Below are positions 10,884 to 24,000 of a stretch of DNA of 64,000 nucleotides, in pieces (the first letter of the stretch is position 1; each line of letters opens with the position of its first letter). Position numbers and translations under genes: made by a program. The stretch comes from Chondrilla cf. caribensis (taxonomy: Eukaryota; Porifera; Demospongiae; Chondrillida; Chondrillidae), in NCBI GenBank assembly GCA_964020155.1, contig OZ026563.1, positions 2,167,940-2,231,939 on the forward strand. Direction: 5' to 3'. The notes under the pieces are model-generated. The model saw only the letters and a list, made by a program, of their open reading frames with translations, did not search any database and was not told the origin of the DNA.

Positions 10884-12895
10884 CATATGTACGCACTGTA
10901 CTTTGTGTTTGTTAGTGACTCTCCTTTTGAAGTGGTTTTAATTCTATTTTCTCTTCAGACCAAAAGAGAAGAGGCTTTGTCCAAGGCCATTGATATTGAT
11001 GAGATTGATCAAGGCCTTAAAAGAAGTATGGAAGCAGTTAATGTGAGTGACAGTGAAGGGTACATTTATGCTGTACTTATTTCTGTACATGCATGAATAC
11101 AGTACATCTACATGAGTGCAGATGGAATATGCATCAGAAGATACGTAGGTAATACATTCGTACATATGTATGTATATACACCATGGTTTTGTACTGAGGG
11201 TATGCATGTTGTATGTACTTATGGAAAGGATATTTGTACATATGCATGTACGTACATGTATTAGTTGATTATCTGTGCTCTTCTTCACTGCTTTGATATC
11301 CACTTTCTGTTTAGGATGAGATACAGAGGATGAAAAGAAGGCTTGAGAACTCTGCCAGTGATGAGGCAAATTTGGAAGCAAAAATTGAAAAGAAGAAACA
11401 AGAGCTTGAAAGAAACAAGAAAAGACTGAAAAGCTTACAGACCGTTAAGTTAGTGCATGTGCATGTGTATTTTAGGTATATTACGTCAATTGTACATAAA
11501 TTAGTAGATTTTCCATGACAGATACAAACTATTTAAATGCGTACTTACATTTCTGTGTCTATATGTCTATACTTGCTGTAAGTACTGTAATATATTATAT
11601 AGTATATTGTATATAATATATCTACATATTGTGCATACATTATAATATGTATAATATTTACTGTACAAACATACTGGTACATACGTACGTATTCACATTC
11701 TAGACCAGCATATATGGATGAATATGAGAAAATTGAAAAGGAGCTTCATAAACAATACGAGGTCAGTTTCCACAGTACTCAGTAGTGTCCAGGCCTTGAG
11801 AGTATTGTCAGCTGCCACCGTAACCATACGTATGTAGGTGTATGTTGAAAAGTTTAAGAATTTACATTTCCTGGAGCAACAACTGAGTGATCTGAATCGT
11901 TCTGAACAAGATCGAATAGAGGTGAGTCATGCATCAATTTTATTGGTTGTAACAGTTGCCTATGTACAATGCATACAGTACTTGTTCACATACAAACTCG
12001 TGTACATAGCCTCTTACAATTTCAGGAAACAGAGAACCATCTCAGACGAATGCAGCTTCGCATGAGAGAGGATGAGCGTAAGATGATGGAAGACAACATG
12101 GTTCCCTATCCAGATCTTACTTCTGGAGTTGTAGAAGGAACTGGGGATAGAGGTGTGTACTGAACTCAATGTGTATATAAAGTGCAATACTGTACTTTAT
12201 ACACGTATGGTCACATACATACATATGTATTTAGCAGTACAGTTTCACAATACATATTCATTGTGATAGGTTTGTTCAACTGCTTACCTGTAACTGTTAT
12301 GTAAACTTTCCCTCTACAGAGCCAAGGGTATATGGTACCATGATAGGTAATGGTGACAGTGAGGTACGTAGCTCAGTGTGTCAGTGAAGTTTATGTATGT
12401 GTGTCTGTATGTACATAATCTGTGATGTATGTAGTACTGCTGTGTACATAAGTATGATTATATTTGTACAGTTTCAAATTCATTGGGTATTGTTTGATAG
12501 ACTACCCTAACATGTGGTAACCACTTGTTCGTAGGTCCTTATTATTGTCACATACGTACGTGTATACATACACTACCCAAGCCACAATGGATGCTCCTAC
12601 GTTTGAATTGTATGTACGTATGTAGTAAGTACTGCATTATCTATGCCTGTTGAGAGAGCGCCATCAAAGTATCGAACTACTATGAATGTTCATTGCTTAT
12701 TGTCGGCAGCTTACAGCTGTGTGGCACTGATATGTGTGTACGTGTTTCTAGGATGACTCACTGAGTTCAGGTAGCAATGATGAAGGGCTGGACGACCAGG
12801 ATGATAGGGGGGATCTCATGGATGACGATGAGGATGATGAGGATGATATCAATGGGGACCTTCAACATGGGGACAGCAGTGGGGATGACTTCTAG
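7564..12895 (+). CDS. CLUAP1: Clusterin-associated protein 1 / intraflagellar transport protein 38
   Basis: Twelve exons (7564-7585, 7662-7773, 8356-8440, 8954-9082, 10600-10749, 10959-11042, 11315-11448, 11704-11761, 11838-11921, 12026-12152, 12320-12363, 12752-12895) splice in frame to 390 residues; the human protein is 413. The N-terminus [18 protein letters not shown] is diagnostic and begins the calponin-homology-like domain. Further landmarks are the [10 protein letters not shown] segment, [14 protein letters not shown] in the central coiled coil, and an Asp/Glu-rich tail. IFT38 is a peripheral IFT-B subunit needed for cilium assembly. Start choice follows the conserved first residues. 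Intron 4 (9083-10599) is unusually long and holds a hairpin element. An AATAAA lies 120 bp after the stop. Confidence 0.96.
9486..9735. repeat. 48-bp minisatellite, open in all three minus frames
   Basis: About five diverged units of 48 bp carry the core ttcgttcggtaa and gttggttcggcaag. Because the period is a multiple of three and lacks stops on the minus strand, all three minus frames stay open for 100-128 codons with 16-residue repeats. I see no start context, family or splice support for a protein, and it lies inside a CLUAP1 intron, so I treat it as repeat DNA of a possible mobile element. Confidence 0.7.
9856..10002. repeat. 62-bp perfect inverted repeat (hairpin) with 23-bp loop
   Basis: The left arm 9856-9917 and right arm 9941-10002 are exact reverse complements over 62 bp. 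The 23-bp loop is GC-rich. Its position beside the 48-bp minisatellite, and the related gtacccc motifs about 600 bp to the left, suggest one end of a non-autonomous element. Confidence 0.9.
10815..10881. repeat. (GT)n microsatellite
   Basis: About 33 GT units in CLUAP1 intron 5, beginning about 65 bp after the donor of the exon ending at 10749; GT on the sense strand. Confidence 0.95.
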
Positions 12896-13807
12896 AATCA
12901 AAAGCAAAATATGTGATGTGTGTATGTTCATATGTGGTAATGATAATATTATGTATTCGATTGTGTTTAAATAAGCATAATATCATTTTTTGATTATATA
13001 CCTAGTTATGTGATAATAAAATTACAAACCTGATAGAGTTCACCATGTATATAGCTACTGGTATTTTCTACCACAGGATATTTGACTGTATAAATTATGC
13101 CATATAACAACGTATAACAACATATAATTTATTAAAGCACATTGCATATTATAATAATTTTGTTATATCATATATTATATATAATAATAGACGAAACATG
13201 AAAGTGTATAATAATTCGTGTTGCAGATTTTTATACAGTATAATAATACCTCGAATCAAAGTGTAGAGTTTAAAGAACAATAAGAATTTATTATCCACCC
13301 TTTGCTTAGTCTGGGAGGGGTATAGAGTATCTATAGTCTGGCATAGCTAGACCAAAGAAAATGGAGGGCAAGGTTTGGCTTTGGATTCACGTGCACATGA
13401 TACTCTATTACAGCATAAAGGAATCAATAATTTGTTATTATATAAAGATGCTAATGGAGAAAACACAATAGGTTAGTAGTTAATAGTTCAAAGTAGAACC
13501 ATTGCAAAAAGATGTGAAAGAGGCTAGCTGGGTAAGTTTGTAGAAATGCAGATCGATGACAGGCGGATACGTTTGCATTGACCTACATGGACTGAGTATA
13601 ATATTATATGATACATGTGTGTTATGCTGTATGTTTGGTGTACGCCAAGGACATAAGACTGCTAATATAGTAGGTGGCTATATAGATATGGCTGATGCTT
13701 GACATTTTCCGAAGCTGGAATAATTGGGTATAATATGTACGTATTAATACAAACTTGATATATAATTAGAATGTAATGTTAATTTAATATAATAATTATA
13801 CGTATTA
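12896..13807. other. Intergenic region between convergent CLUAP1 and VARS1 genes
   Basis: AT-rich 3' flanks of both genes. I see no exon or RNA gene here. A TTTATT at 13287-13292 could be a VARS1 polyadenylation signal on the minus strand but is about 520 bp beyond its stop. Confidence 0.5.
13015..13020 (+). terminator. Candidate CLUAP1 polyadenylation signal (AATAAA)
   Basis: A canonical hexamer 120 bp after the CLUAP1 stop codon. The surrounding sequence is AT-rich, so chance occurrence is possible. Confidence 0.5.
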
Positions 13808-15454
13808 TTATTGAAGTGTTTTGAATCCTGCTAATGCTTTCTCTAGGTTTTCTTTTTCTGTTTCCATTTCCAATTTCTTTTCAGAGTTTGAATCTCTCAC
13901 TTCAATTGGGACCTATGTACATAATAGATACGTACGTACAGGTATTTAATACCATACATACGTAGTATAACAGCAGACTAGACACATACAGTGATACCAC
14001 ACATAGAAAGTATTACCTTTTCTTCATAACCCTCAATGGTCATTCTCTCAACAAGCTTGTCAATTTGTCCTTCCAATTTCTGAAGCTTCTCTTCCAACCG
14101 TGCTATCTCCTTGGGAACATCAACCAGACCTTTCAGCAACACATACACTTGACATTTATTTCCAAGTGTTTGCATTGTGCATCCTTCCGGATGAGGGACA
14201 TTTGTACCAATTTCCAGCCTATATAGTGTCAAGTAATTGATGCATAACATTATAAGACATACAATATGTATATACATACACAATACGTAAGTGTTAAATA
14301 TGTAGTCAAATTATAGTTAAGTAAATAAGGTAACCTTAAAGGCAAGCCAAATTTGTACGTAAATTCACATCAGATTTAGAGATACCTACAATTTTATCGG
14401 TTGAAGTTATTGTGTGCATGAGCTGGGGATAGAAAGAAGTGTATGTACCGACCAGGAGTATGAACTACCCAGGATAAGGACTAAGCGGGTTATGGTGCTA
14501 CAGTAATAACAAAATATCATACTACCTTTGGCTACCGCCCAATGTAGCAATGTTGACTTCAAATTCTTTAAGTAGCTGTTCAACATCAGCAGTTTGGCAG
14601 CTAATATACACTGGAAGGAAAGACAATGCCACAATAGTCTACAATAAAATAGTCAACATTGAATGTCCAATAAAAATACAAAGTAAGTTATTGTTTCTTT
14701 TTTACCTTCAGGTCTGGCTTTGGCTGTCAGGTACAGCTGTTTGGTGGATCTGATAATATGGACCACGTCTTGGATTACTTTCATTTGGTCTTCTACAGGT
14801 TCATTTCTCCACGGAAGCTACGTCGGCGGAAGAAAAAAAAACATAAAAAAGCGCTGCGAGCAGGATTCGAACCTGCGCGGGGAAACCCCATTGGATTTCA
14901 AGTCCAACGCCTTAACCACTCGGCCATCGCAGCCAGCTGATAGATGAAATGAGTAAGGTGGTATTTAAATATAAAACATACCTTTTCGGGAAAAGTTGCA
15001 ACGATTATAGAAGGAGTACCGTCCCCGGGTCTTCTCGGCAACCGCTGGAACAGTTCCTCTGTTATGTACGGCATAAAGGGGCTCAGCAGCCTCAAAGCAT
15101 TGTCCAAGCAGATGTAAAGAACATTCTGAACAATTGACAGCTTTTCCTTGTCTTCACCATAAATAATAGGTTTCACAGACTCCTTCAATTTGGAAGAATA
15201 CAACAGTAATGAACAATGCTCTATACCATCAGCAATAGCATGAATAGGACTCACAAGATAGACATCACAAAAGTCATATAGCCAAAAATTGTATATGGCA
15301 GTTGTTGCACCATTGAAGTCATACTCTTCAAAACCATTGTTCACTTTTTGAACAGCATAACTACAGCGACTGAGTATCCACTGATCAATGGTTGACTCCT
15401 TCCCAGACAACTGATGTAGATGAAAATTAAAACAACATATAAACACACACACCA

Positions 15455-15501
<47 letters not shown>

Positions 15502-18500
15502 CACACACAGAGACAGACATACAGAAAGACTCTCAGAGAGACATACAATAATATATGGCACAAGAAACCATACAATACAGCTGATTTCTCACAACACCTT
15601 GTTATGAACATAAACTACATAATACTGTATATCAATCATTGTAAACAATTATAGCAATTGGATAGCCAAGCAAGCCAGTCTACATTACTTATGAATGAAA
15701 TAAAAATGGCCAAAAATGAAGATAAAGTAAGTTGCAGATTGTATGAAGCTAAGAAGGTACACATGTACTCCAATGGTGGATAATTAAGGCACTGCATGGC
15801 AACCTTCAGACGCACAAATACCATACATTCACAGCTCACAGATACCTCTTGTTCAGGTGAAGGCTTGTAGTCATCTCCCAGGGCTTTCTGGGAAAACTTC
15901 ATTGCATTCCAAATCTTGTTGCAAAAGTTTCTATAACCAACAATTCTCTTCACATCAAGATTAATGTCACGTCCTAAGAAATTCGAAGATTTGATCATGG
16001 ATACAACAAATTGTCATTAATCCAGAACCACTCTATTCACCAAATCATCCCTACTGCTGCATTTTTACCTTACCAATATATGATTAATCTACCAAACTCA
16101 ACAATTCGCCCTATTTTAAGCCCTAATTGTAGTGGATTAAAAAGTGTCCAGTAAGATGTTATTCCAAATACTACGTCAGGTACAGTAACAGAACTATCGA
16201 GGAACATACTATACTCAAGAACACCTTCGCATAAAGATGATCCCAAGAGACCAGTGTCTAACTACCCAGTACACCAACCCAACTACACCAAAGCACTTTC
16301 ATATAAGACTATCTCTTAACAGTGACTTTGTCCCTTGTATAGTGTTTAAAAACCAACTGTACGTATGTATGTACATATGTATATGTGTACACAGTCTTCA
16401 ACTGACCTTGAACTGTATAGGCGCAAAGAGCAAACCTCAGAGCATCGGTACCACACTCTGGTATGCCGTTAGGATAGTCCGTTCTCTACAAGTGAGTGTA
16501 CAAATGCATTACTGTGAAGAGGACATTGTTCACGCAGTAGAGACAAGACTGCATTGTAGGTACACACATATTATGGGGTCAAACACACCAACCTGCCCAG
16601 CTTTGGCTTTCTCAATTTCCTTTGGATCCAAATTGGTCTCATTCAGCATAGCATGCAGACCCTGGACAAAACACATACATGCAATAGTGTCACAAGGTAT
16701 TCAGCCACAGGTGAAATTGACGAATTTTAGGTAAAATTTAAGTAAATTTAGTACAAAACCAGCTGCAGTCTTTGGAAGACAAACTCCACTTCAAATATTG
16801 TCTAGCCAATCAGATCTCAACTACAATTCAGCCATACAGTACATTGTAGTAGCCATGTTAATTGCAGTCACAATACCACCACAGTCAGTGGATGTACACC
16901 ATAGCATGTTTCCTTCAGGCAAAACTTCAAGGGAAAGTGGAATAGTATGGTCATGGAAGAAGGGGCGAGGCTGAGTGCATGTGCATGTAACCAGTGAGTG
17001 TTTACACAGCACAGGAGAAAATTAACATGATGTAAAGATGTCTCATTTCGTCACCCTGAAAGACACTACTATGTCTGTACAGTATGTGCCCTGTTGTGTA
17101 TGTACACGCATCACTACAAAGAGAATGTCTCTGCTGAAGAGGTCTAACTGTAGTTCATATGGAAGCTGAGTGCACACAGGGTTAGGTGACCATGAAAACT
17201 GTAGCGTTGAGTGGACTGGTGTGCATAGCATGTGGTGGAAAATGTCTGACCCCAACACTGACTCACTTCAAGTGTGATGCCATACACAACATCCAGAGGG
17301 TCGATCACATTCCCAAGAGACTTGCTCATCTTCCTCCCATGAGCATCTCTCACCAGAGCATGGAGGAACACCTACACATACGGCACAAGAACGCACTATG
17401 AAGCAATTTTAGCAAAGGGACATGTGGTAGGCACTTGGGGTGTCCTTGGACTTCTCTACATGACCATTTGTTTCTGAAAGGACCCCAAAGTCAGGGATTG
17501 CAAAACCAAACCACTTTTCAAGGTCGTCTGTACTTTATCAAGTCTGTCAAGTTGAGTTTAAAGTACTGTATCAGCCAGACATGGTTAACATTTGTCTATG
17601 ATAGGGCATCAAAAACTAATAAGCTCTACTCAATGTACATATGTACGTAGTTGATACCATCCACTCATGGTGTTGGTACATACACCCTACCGTCCACTCA
17701 CTTGTACAGGTAGGCTCACCTCTGTGAAGGGAAGACTGCCCATGAGACGTTGTCCAAAGAATACCATCCTAGCCACCCAAAAGAAGAGGATGTCGTGTCC
17801 TGTCTCAAGGAGGTTTCCAGGATAGAAGAATTCCAAGTCTTTAGTCTACAATCACATACACAAAACATGTTATAACATTATGCACACATTGTACAAAGCA
17901 CTATATATGTACGTACTTGGTACATATCCACTATGTACACACATACTGCACATACACACAGTGCAGGTTGAACCAGGTGATGTACATTGTCCTACGTATG
18001 TACAGCATGTAGTACCATTTTATGTGTGACAATCTTTTTAAAAGGCTGAAATAACCACCCTGGTAAAGTTTTCAAACAAACATCATCTCATGTTGCCACA
18101 ATCTAGTGACCTACATCCGTGCAGTACTTGCAGAACATTGCACACTACACACTATTGACAATGCCAACACTCGCACGAACATACCTTGTCCGGCCAACCG
18201 AATATGGAGAAAGGAAAAAGGGCTGAAGAAAACCAGGTGTCCAGAACATCTTCATCTGAAGAAGAATGAACAGTGTTCATCTCCAATTGCAGGCATATAC
18301 ACAGGCGGTGTTGTATGGTACTTGATATACAGGTATAAATGTACATGTCTGTGTATTATTATGTGTGTAGTAAATCATACAATCGTTGAGAGATATTAAT
18401 TTCATATGTGTGGTAGTACCAAGCATTGACATAAGTACGTATGTACTGTATGCATGTATGCATACCACTCATATTTAGCATGCGCAGTAGTGATGCAACA

Positions 18501-19846
18501 AAACTAATATTATGCATACAGCATGTCCACAGACATAGCATGACACAGTATGTACATACATGTATGTGCATGTGTGCATAATAAGAGAGCACACAATTTA
18601 ATATTGTATATACTGTAAGTTCTCTACATATGATGTACGTATACAGTATATACGTACATACAGTATACTGTATACAATACAATACGTAGATACAGTACAT
18701 ACATAGGTACATACATACAGCACAAAGAGGATAAGTGGAACATGGATTAAAGACCTCTATGCAAAGACCACCTGTTCTAAGTGACCACTCTTGAACTATC
18801 CTATGTATACATATATACATGTATACATCTCCATAATATGAAGAATTATTTAACCATCTAATGCATAATCTCAACAACACAAACACACCTCCATAACACC
18901 TGTCTACAATGACTACAACTCCTTGGTATCCTGGGTGGGCTTTATAGACAGGTTCCACTGTAACATACAGTACATGCAGTACACAAGTCACGTATATGCA
19001 GAACTGACCCTGTGTTAGCTTGACCTTTTCTTTAGCCACTCCATACTTCTTGCAGGCTTTCTCCACTGCTTCTGCTTCGGTTCGTGCCACAATCCAGTCC
19101 TCCTCAGCTCCCCCCTCCTGCGTAGAACCCTCAACGCTGGCACAGTAGGCCGGTATCCTGTGACCCCACCACAGCTGGCGGGAGATGCACCAATCCCTGG
19201 GATGGAGGGACGACAAGCAACAGTCAGTTCACACAGCCAAGACAGTGTACCTAAGCACACGTCATATACATACGTATTTATGTACGTCGGTCAGGGCTGT
19301 ATATGCTATGTGTACGTACGTACATAGCTAGAAAATGTTCATGTTTTGTCTATACATGCATGCATGTACAGAACAGTAAGGTCTGTGACAGAATGGTTGG
19401 GTAAACACAAGAATTATGTAGTCCCATGTATGTACGTACATACAATGCATACAGTATATACGTACGTACGTATACAGTTGAACCTCCATATAACAAACTA
19501 GAAATTCTGGGGTAAACTGTTTGTTGTAGGCAGGAGTCTGTTACAGTACTGCATATCAGAACAATTTGGTACTGTAGCACATGGCTGAGGTCATTGATTT
19601 GCTATATCAAGAAAATCTGCTATAGTGGAGTTTGTTATAAGAGTGCTCCACTGTATTATACAAACATGTACATGAACATCTACATACATATGTAAAATAC
19701 CTGATATTCTCAAGCCAGGTAAACCACGTCTTTTCATGAAATTTAGGAATTATCTTGAGATCATCATTTTGTACAGCCTGAAGGATAGGCACATAAATAT
19801 ACAGTATAATATGCGGAGGGACACACACACACACACAACTACACAA

Positions 19847-19910
<64 letters not shown>

Positions 19911-19915
19911 CTACA

Positions 19916-19962
<47 letters not shown>

Positions 19963-20669
19963 CAATAGCTTTTCTGGCCATTTCCTTACAGTCTACAAAC
20001 CACTGTGGCTTGATCAACGGTTCAACAATGTCTTTAGATCGACTAAAGTAGACAGTAAAGTAATACACTTAATTGTCACGCGTAAACTGTAGGCAGCTGA
20101 TATGTGATGCAATGTGTAAAGGGTTAACGTGAACAGTACATGTTAGTAAACAGAATATAAGAACACTAAAGTCAAATACAAGGAGGTGGAGCAGAATGGA
20201 AAGAGACGGAATGGAAAAAGATCGACTGGAAGGAGATGGAATGTTCAAAATGTTCATACCTGCAAATTGGAACAACCATGGGATTCTCTTTCGTTCCTCT
20301 GTAGAGATCTTTTGCCTTGAGAGCATCTAAGACAGCCTTCCTTGCCAAAAACCTCTTCATTCCCTGCACAAATGTGCAAATGACTGCTGTGAAGTTTATT
20401 CATTGGACCATAGACAACAGTGCACAGCACTCACATCAAACTCCGTCCCAGTGTTGGTGATCATCCCGTCATCCGTGATGATGTTGATGAAGGGGAGGTT
20501 GTGTCTGGTCCCACATTCATAGTCATTGAAGTCATGTGCCGGGGTGATCTTGACAGCACCTGAGGTAGCGAGATACCAACAAAGCAAGTGGATGATAACT
20601 CGTAGAGTAATGAATGAGGATGTTGTCTGATAATATTGATATAATGTATCTGAGTACATATTGTTCCAC

Positions 20670-20718
<49 letters not shown>

Positions 20719-20935
20719 CGTGCGTGCGTGTGCATGTGCAGTTTCACTATCATATGGACAGATGGGCTGTACCTGTTCCAAAGTCCCTTTCTACAAAGTC
20801 ATCAGCGACAATTGTCAACTTCCTGTTACAAAATGGATGCACAGCCTGTTTACCAACCAAATGCTGCAAGAACAGAATGATTACATACAAGTAGACCACC
20901 TTATGTAGCAGAGATATCCACACGCACGCACGCAC

Positions 20936-21007
<72 letters not shown>

Positions 21008-24000
21008 ACAAGACTACCTGATATCTCTCATCTTCAGGGTGAACAGCTATGGCTGTATCTCCAAGCATTGTCTCTATTCGAGTAGTGGCCACAACAACTT
21101 CTTCATCTATACCAACAAAATAAGCAGTCCAATGTACGTACATCATAATTTACCAATGTACGTACATACAGTCAATACCTGAAAGTAAGTTACAGTGGTA
21201 TTTGAACTGAATGTACAACATGTACTTTCTAATGCACATACAGCATGCAGGCACTATGTACAGGTACAACACCTGTATGACACACAATATGCATGTACTA
21301 CATGTACTATTTGTTATGGAAGAAAAAGAGTGTGCTACTTCTCACCTGTTCCCTCAACCGGGTAGGCAAACGACACAAGAACTCCAAACTCCACCTTTTC
21401 GTCGTAGCCGGGAACCTTTAAGAGTTTGCGACCAGGTATCTCTTCCTTGTCCACCTAACACAAACAGAAATGTCACAACTACTATTATACGTACATACAT
21501 ATGTATGTATGTGAGGATGTGTACATCTGTACAAACATATTCAATGATGTAAGTACATATGTCTGCATGTACTGTACATATGTATGGACGTACACATATC
21601 TGTAAGTGGTGCACATACATGGAGGTACTTTGCAGACTCACTTCCATATCAGAAATGGCAGACTTCAATGTACAGGACCAGTTGATGAGACGCTTGCTTC
21701 GGTAGATCTCACCACTCTCGTAAAGTTGCACAAAGCCTTCTGTAACAGCGCGACACATTTTCTGAGAGAATACAGTGCATACCAGGCTAATGGGTAGTTA
21801 CATACAGTGCTTGAGTTGAACAGAGTACAGTGTTGATACAGACATGGATACAGACTATGTACTTTATATACTGTGTAACAGAGACGCATACATACACATG
21901 TATACAGGCCAGTTATAGGACTAGTGCAGTATGTGGGTATAGTACCTACTACTGCATAACTGAGAGGCACACACTGTGGAGGGCAGAGTGATAGGAAGTG
22001 GTGGCTGGGTGGGGGGTGGACAGAGTGACAGGAAGTGGTGGGTGGGTTGGGGGGCAGAGTGACAGGAAGTGTTGGGTAGTGTGGGGGGCAGAGTGACAGG
22101 AAGTAGTGGGTAGTGTGGGGGGGCAGAGTGACAGGAAGTGTTGGGTAGGTTGGGGGGCAGAGTATCACCTCTTACAGGTGCAGACTCACGGGATCCATAG
22201 TGAAACAGGCCCTGTCCCAGTCATAGGATGATCCCATGATTTTCAACTGGTGGTAGATACGGTCACCTTTCCTGGGGGAGAGAGAGAGCATGGAGGCAAT
22301 TAATAATAATGAAGATTAGCACAGAAAAAAAGGACCATGTCCATAACATCACAACACAGTTGCATTGAATACAGATTGACTAATAGAACCTACATACGTA
22401 CATACATACATACATACATATGGGTGGTCTCTTTGAGAGACAGTCCATCATCATACAGTAGCAGTCTCCCAAGACAGTGTGTACAGACAACATTACCAAG
22501 TACTCAACTGATCACTGGTGAAATTTCACCACTCCCTGACAATAGTCAAAAGTAGATGGACAGTTGGACTCACTGTTCTTTCCACTTCCAAACTTCCTGA
22601 ACAAACTTTTCCCTCCCAAGGTCATGTCGTGAGAGCCCTCTCTCCTTCATCAGCTTCTTCTCCACCACCACCTGAGTGGCGATTCCAGCATGATCACATC
22701 CAGGATTCCACAGGGTGGTCTTCCCCTTCATACGATGCCTGGAGGAGACATTACATACATGTTCACACACTACAGGTACTGTGCATACACATATATACAT
22801 GCATGTATGTATACAAAATAGGTATGTATGTATATATGTACATATGTACATATATACAGTACATACAAGTACAGAGCAGTTGGGGACCACTTGCACATAC
22901 AACTGAAATACACATGTACAGTATATCTTGTGCATGCATGTGTGTGTGAGTATGTGTGCATGTGTGCATCTACATCTATAGCTGTATACTGACCATCTTG
23001 TGATGGCATCTTGGAGCGAGTTGAAGATGGCATGTCCGAGATGACAGGATCCAGTCACGTTGGGAGGTGGAATCACCATCATGAACTTTCCTTTCGGGTT
23101 CTCCTCATAAACATTTTCCCTCTATGTACGTTTGTATGTACATTATGAAGAACACTAATACATGCATGAAAGTACTGTATGTAGTGTACATGTAATACTA
23201 TACATATGTATCTGCAATCCGCCACATACATACGTATGTACTGTATTAGGGATATCGTACACTAAGCAAGTATGCATTGTATGTACATATACATGTATTG
23301 AATGGAAGTGCTCTCACAGTGGCTTACCCCATACTCCGGCTTGAAGAATCCCTAAAGTAAAAAAAAGAAACAAACTGTCAATGTGCAATACGGTCATTTT
23401 GACTTTTTTCAGAACAGATTTGACCCAAACTATTCACAGTACTGTACCCACGGTTGAACCTCCGCGGAACTTATGGACACTTCAAATTTCATGCTATTTG
23501 CATGCATCATGCATTTCAAAAATATTTTCATGCATTTCATGCTAACCGTTTGGATATTACATTGCCATAGGGAAATTGTGGGGGCTAAAATAATTACTGA
23601 TACGTAAACAAGAATGGATTGTATCATAATAATTATATGTATGTAGTACAAGATTTAAGTTGTACATACATATTGTCCACATACGTAAGTACACACAGTA
23701 TGCTGTATATGTCATACGGTTATACTCACACTCTTCTCCCACCATGAGTACCAAGCTGCTTCTACGTATCGCGGACTGAATGATGCTGGCATTACACCAG
23801 ACACATCTGTCAGAAAAGGCATCAGATGAAGAAATGATTAGAAAATGATTTCCCATCACATGTACGTACGTATAGTACATTCATGCAGTGGAGCAATGTA
23901 CCATATAATAGAACACGTGTGCATACTATGTGTATGGTAACACATTCACACCTACACTGCACAGATGCACACACTGCATTAACCATTGTACGTAACATTA

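Noticed and set aside
21665..22168. A 167-codon minus-strand frame overlapping VARS1 exons 21642-21761
   Set aside because: Its distal half translates the G-rich minisatellite and the part over the exon is out of frame with VARS1.
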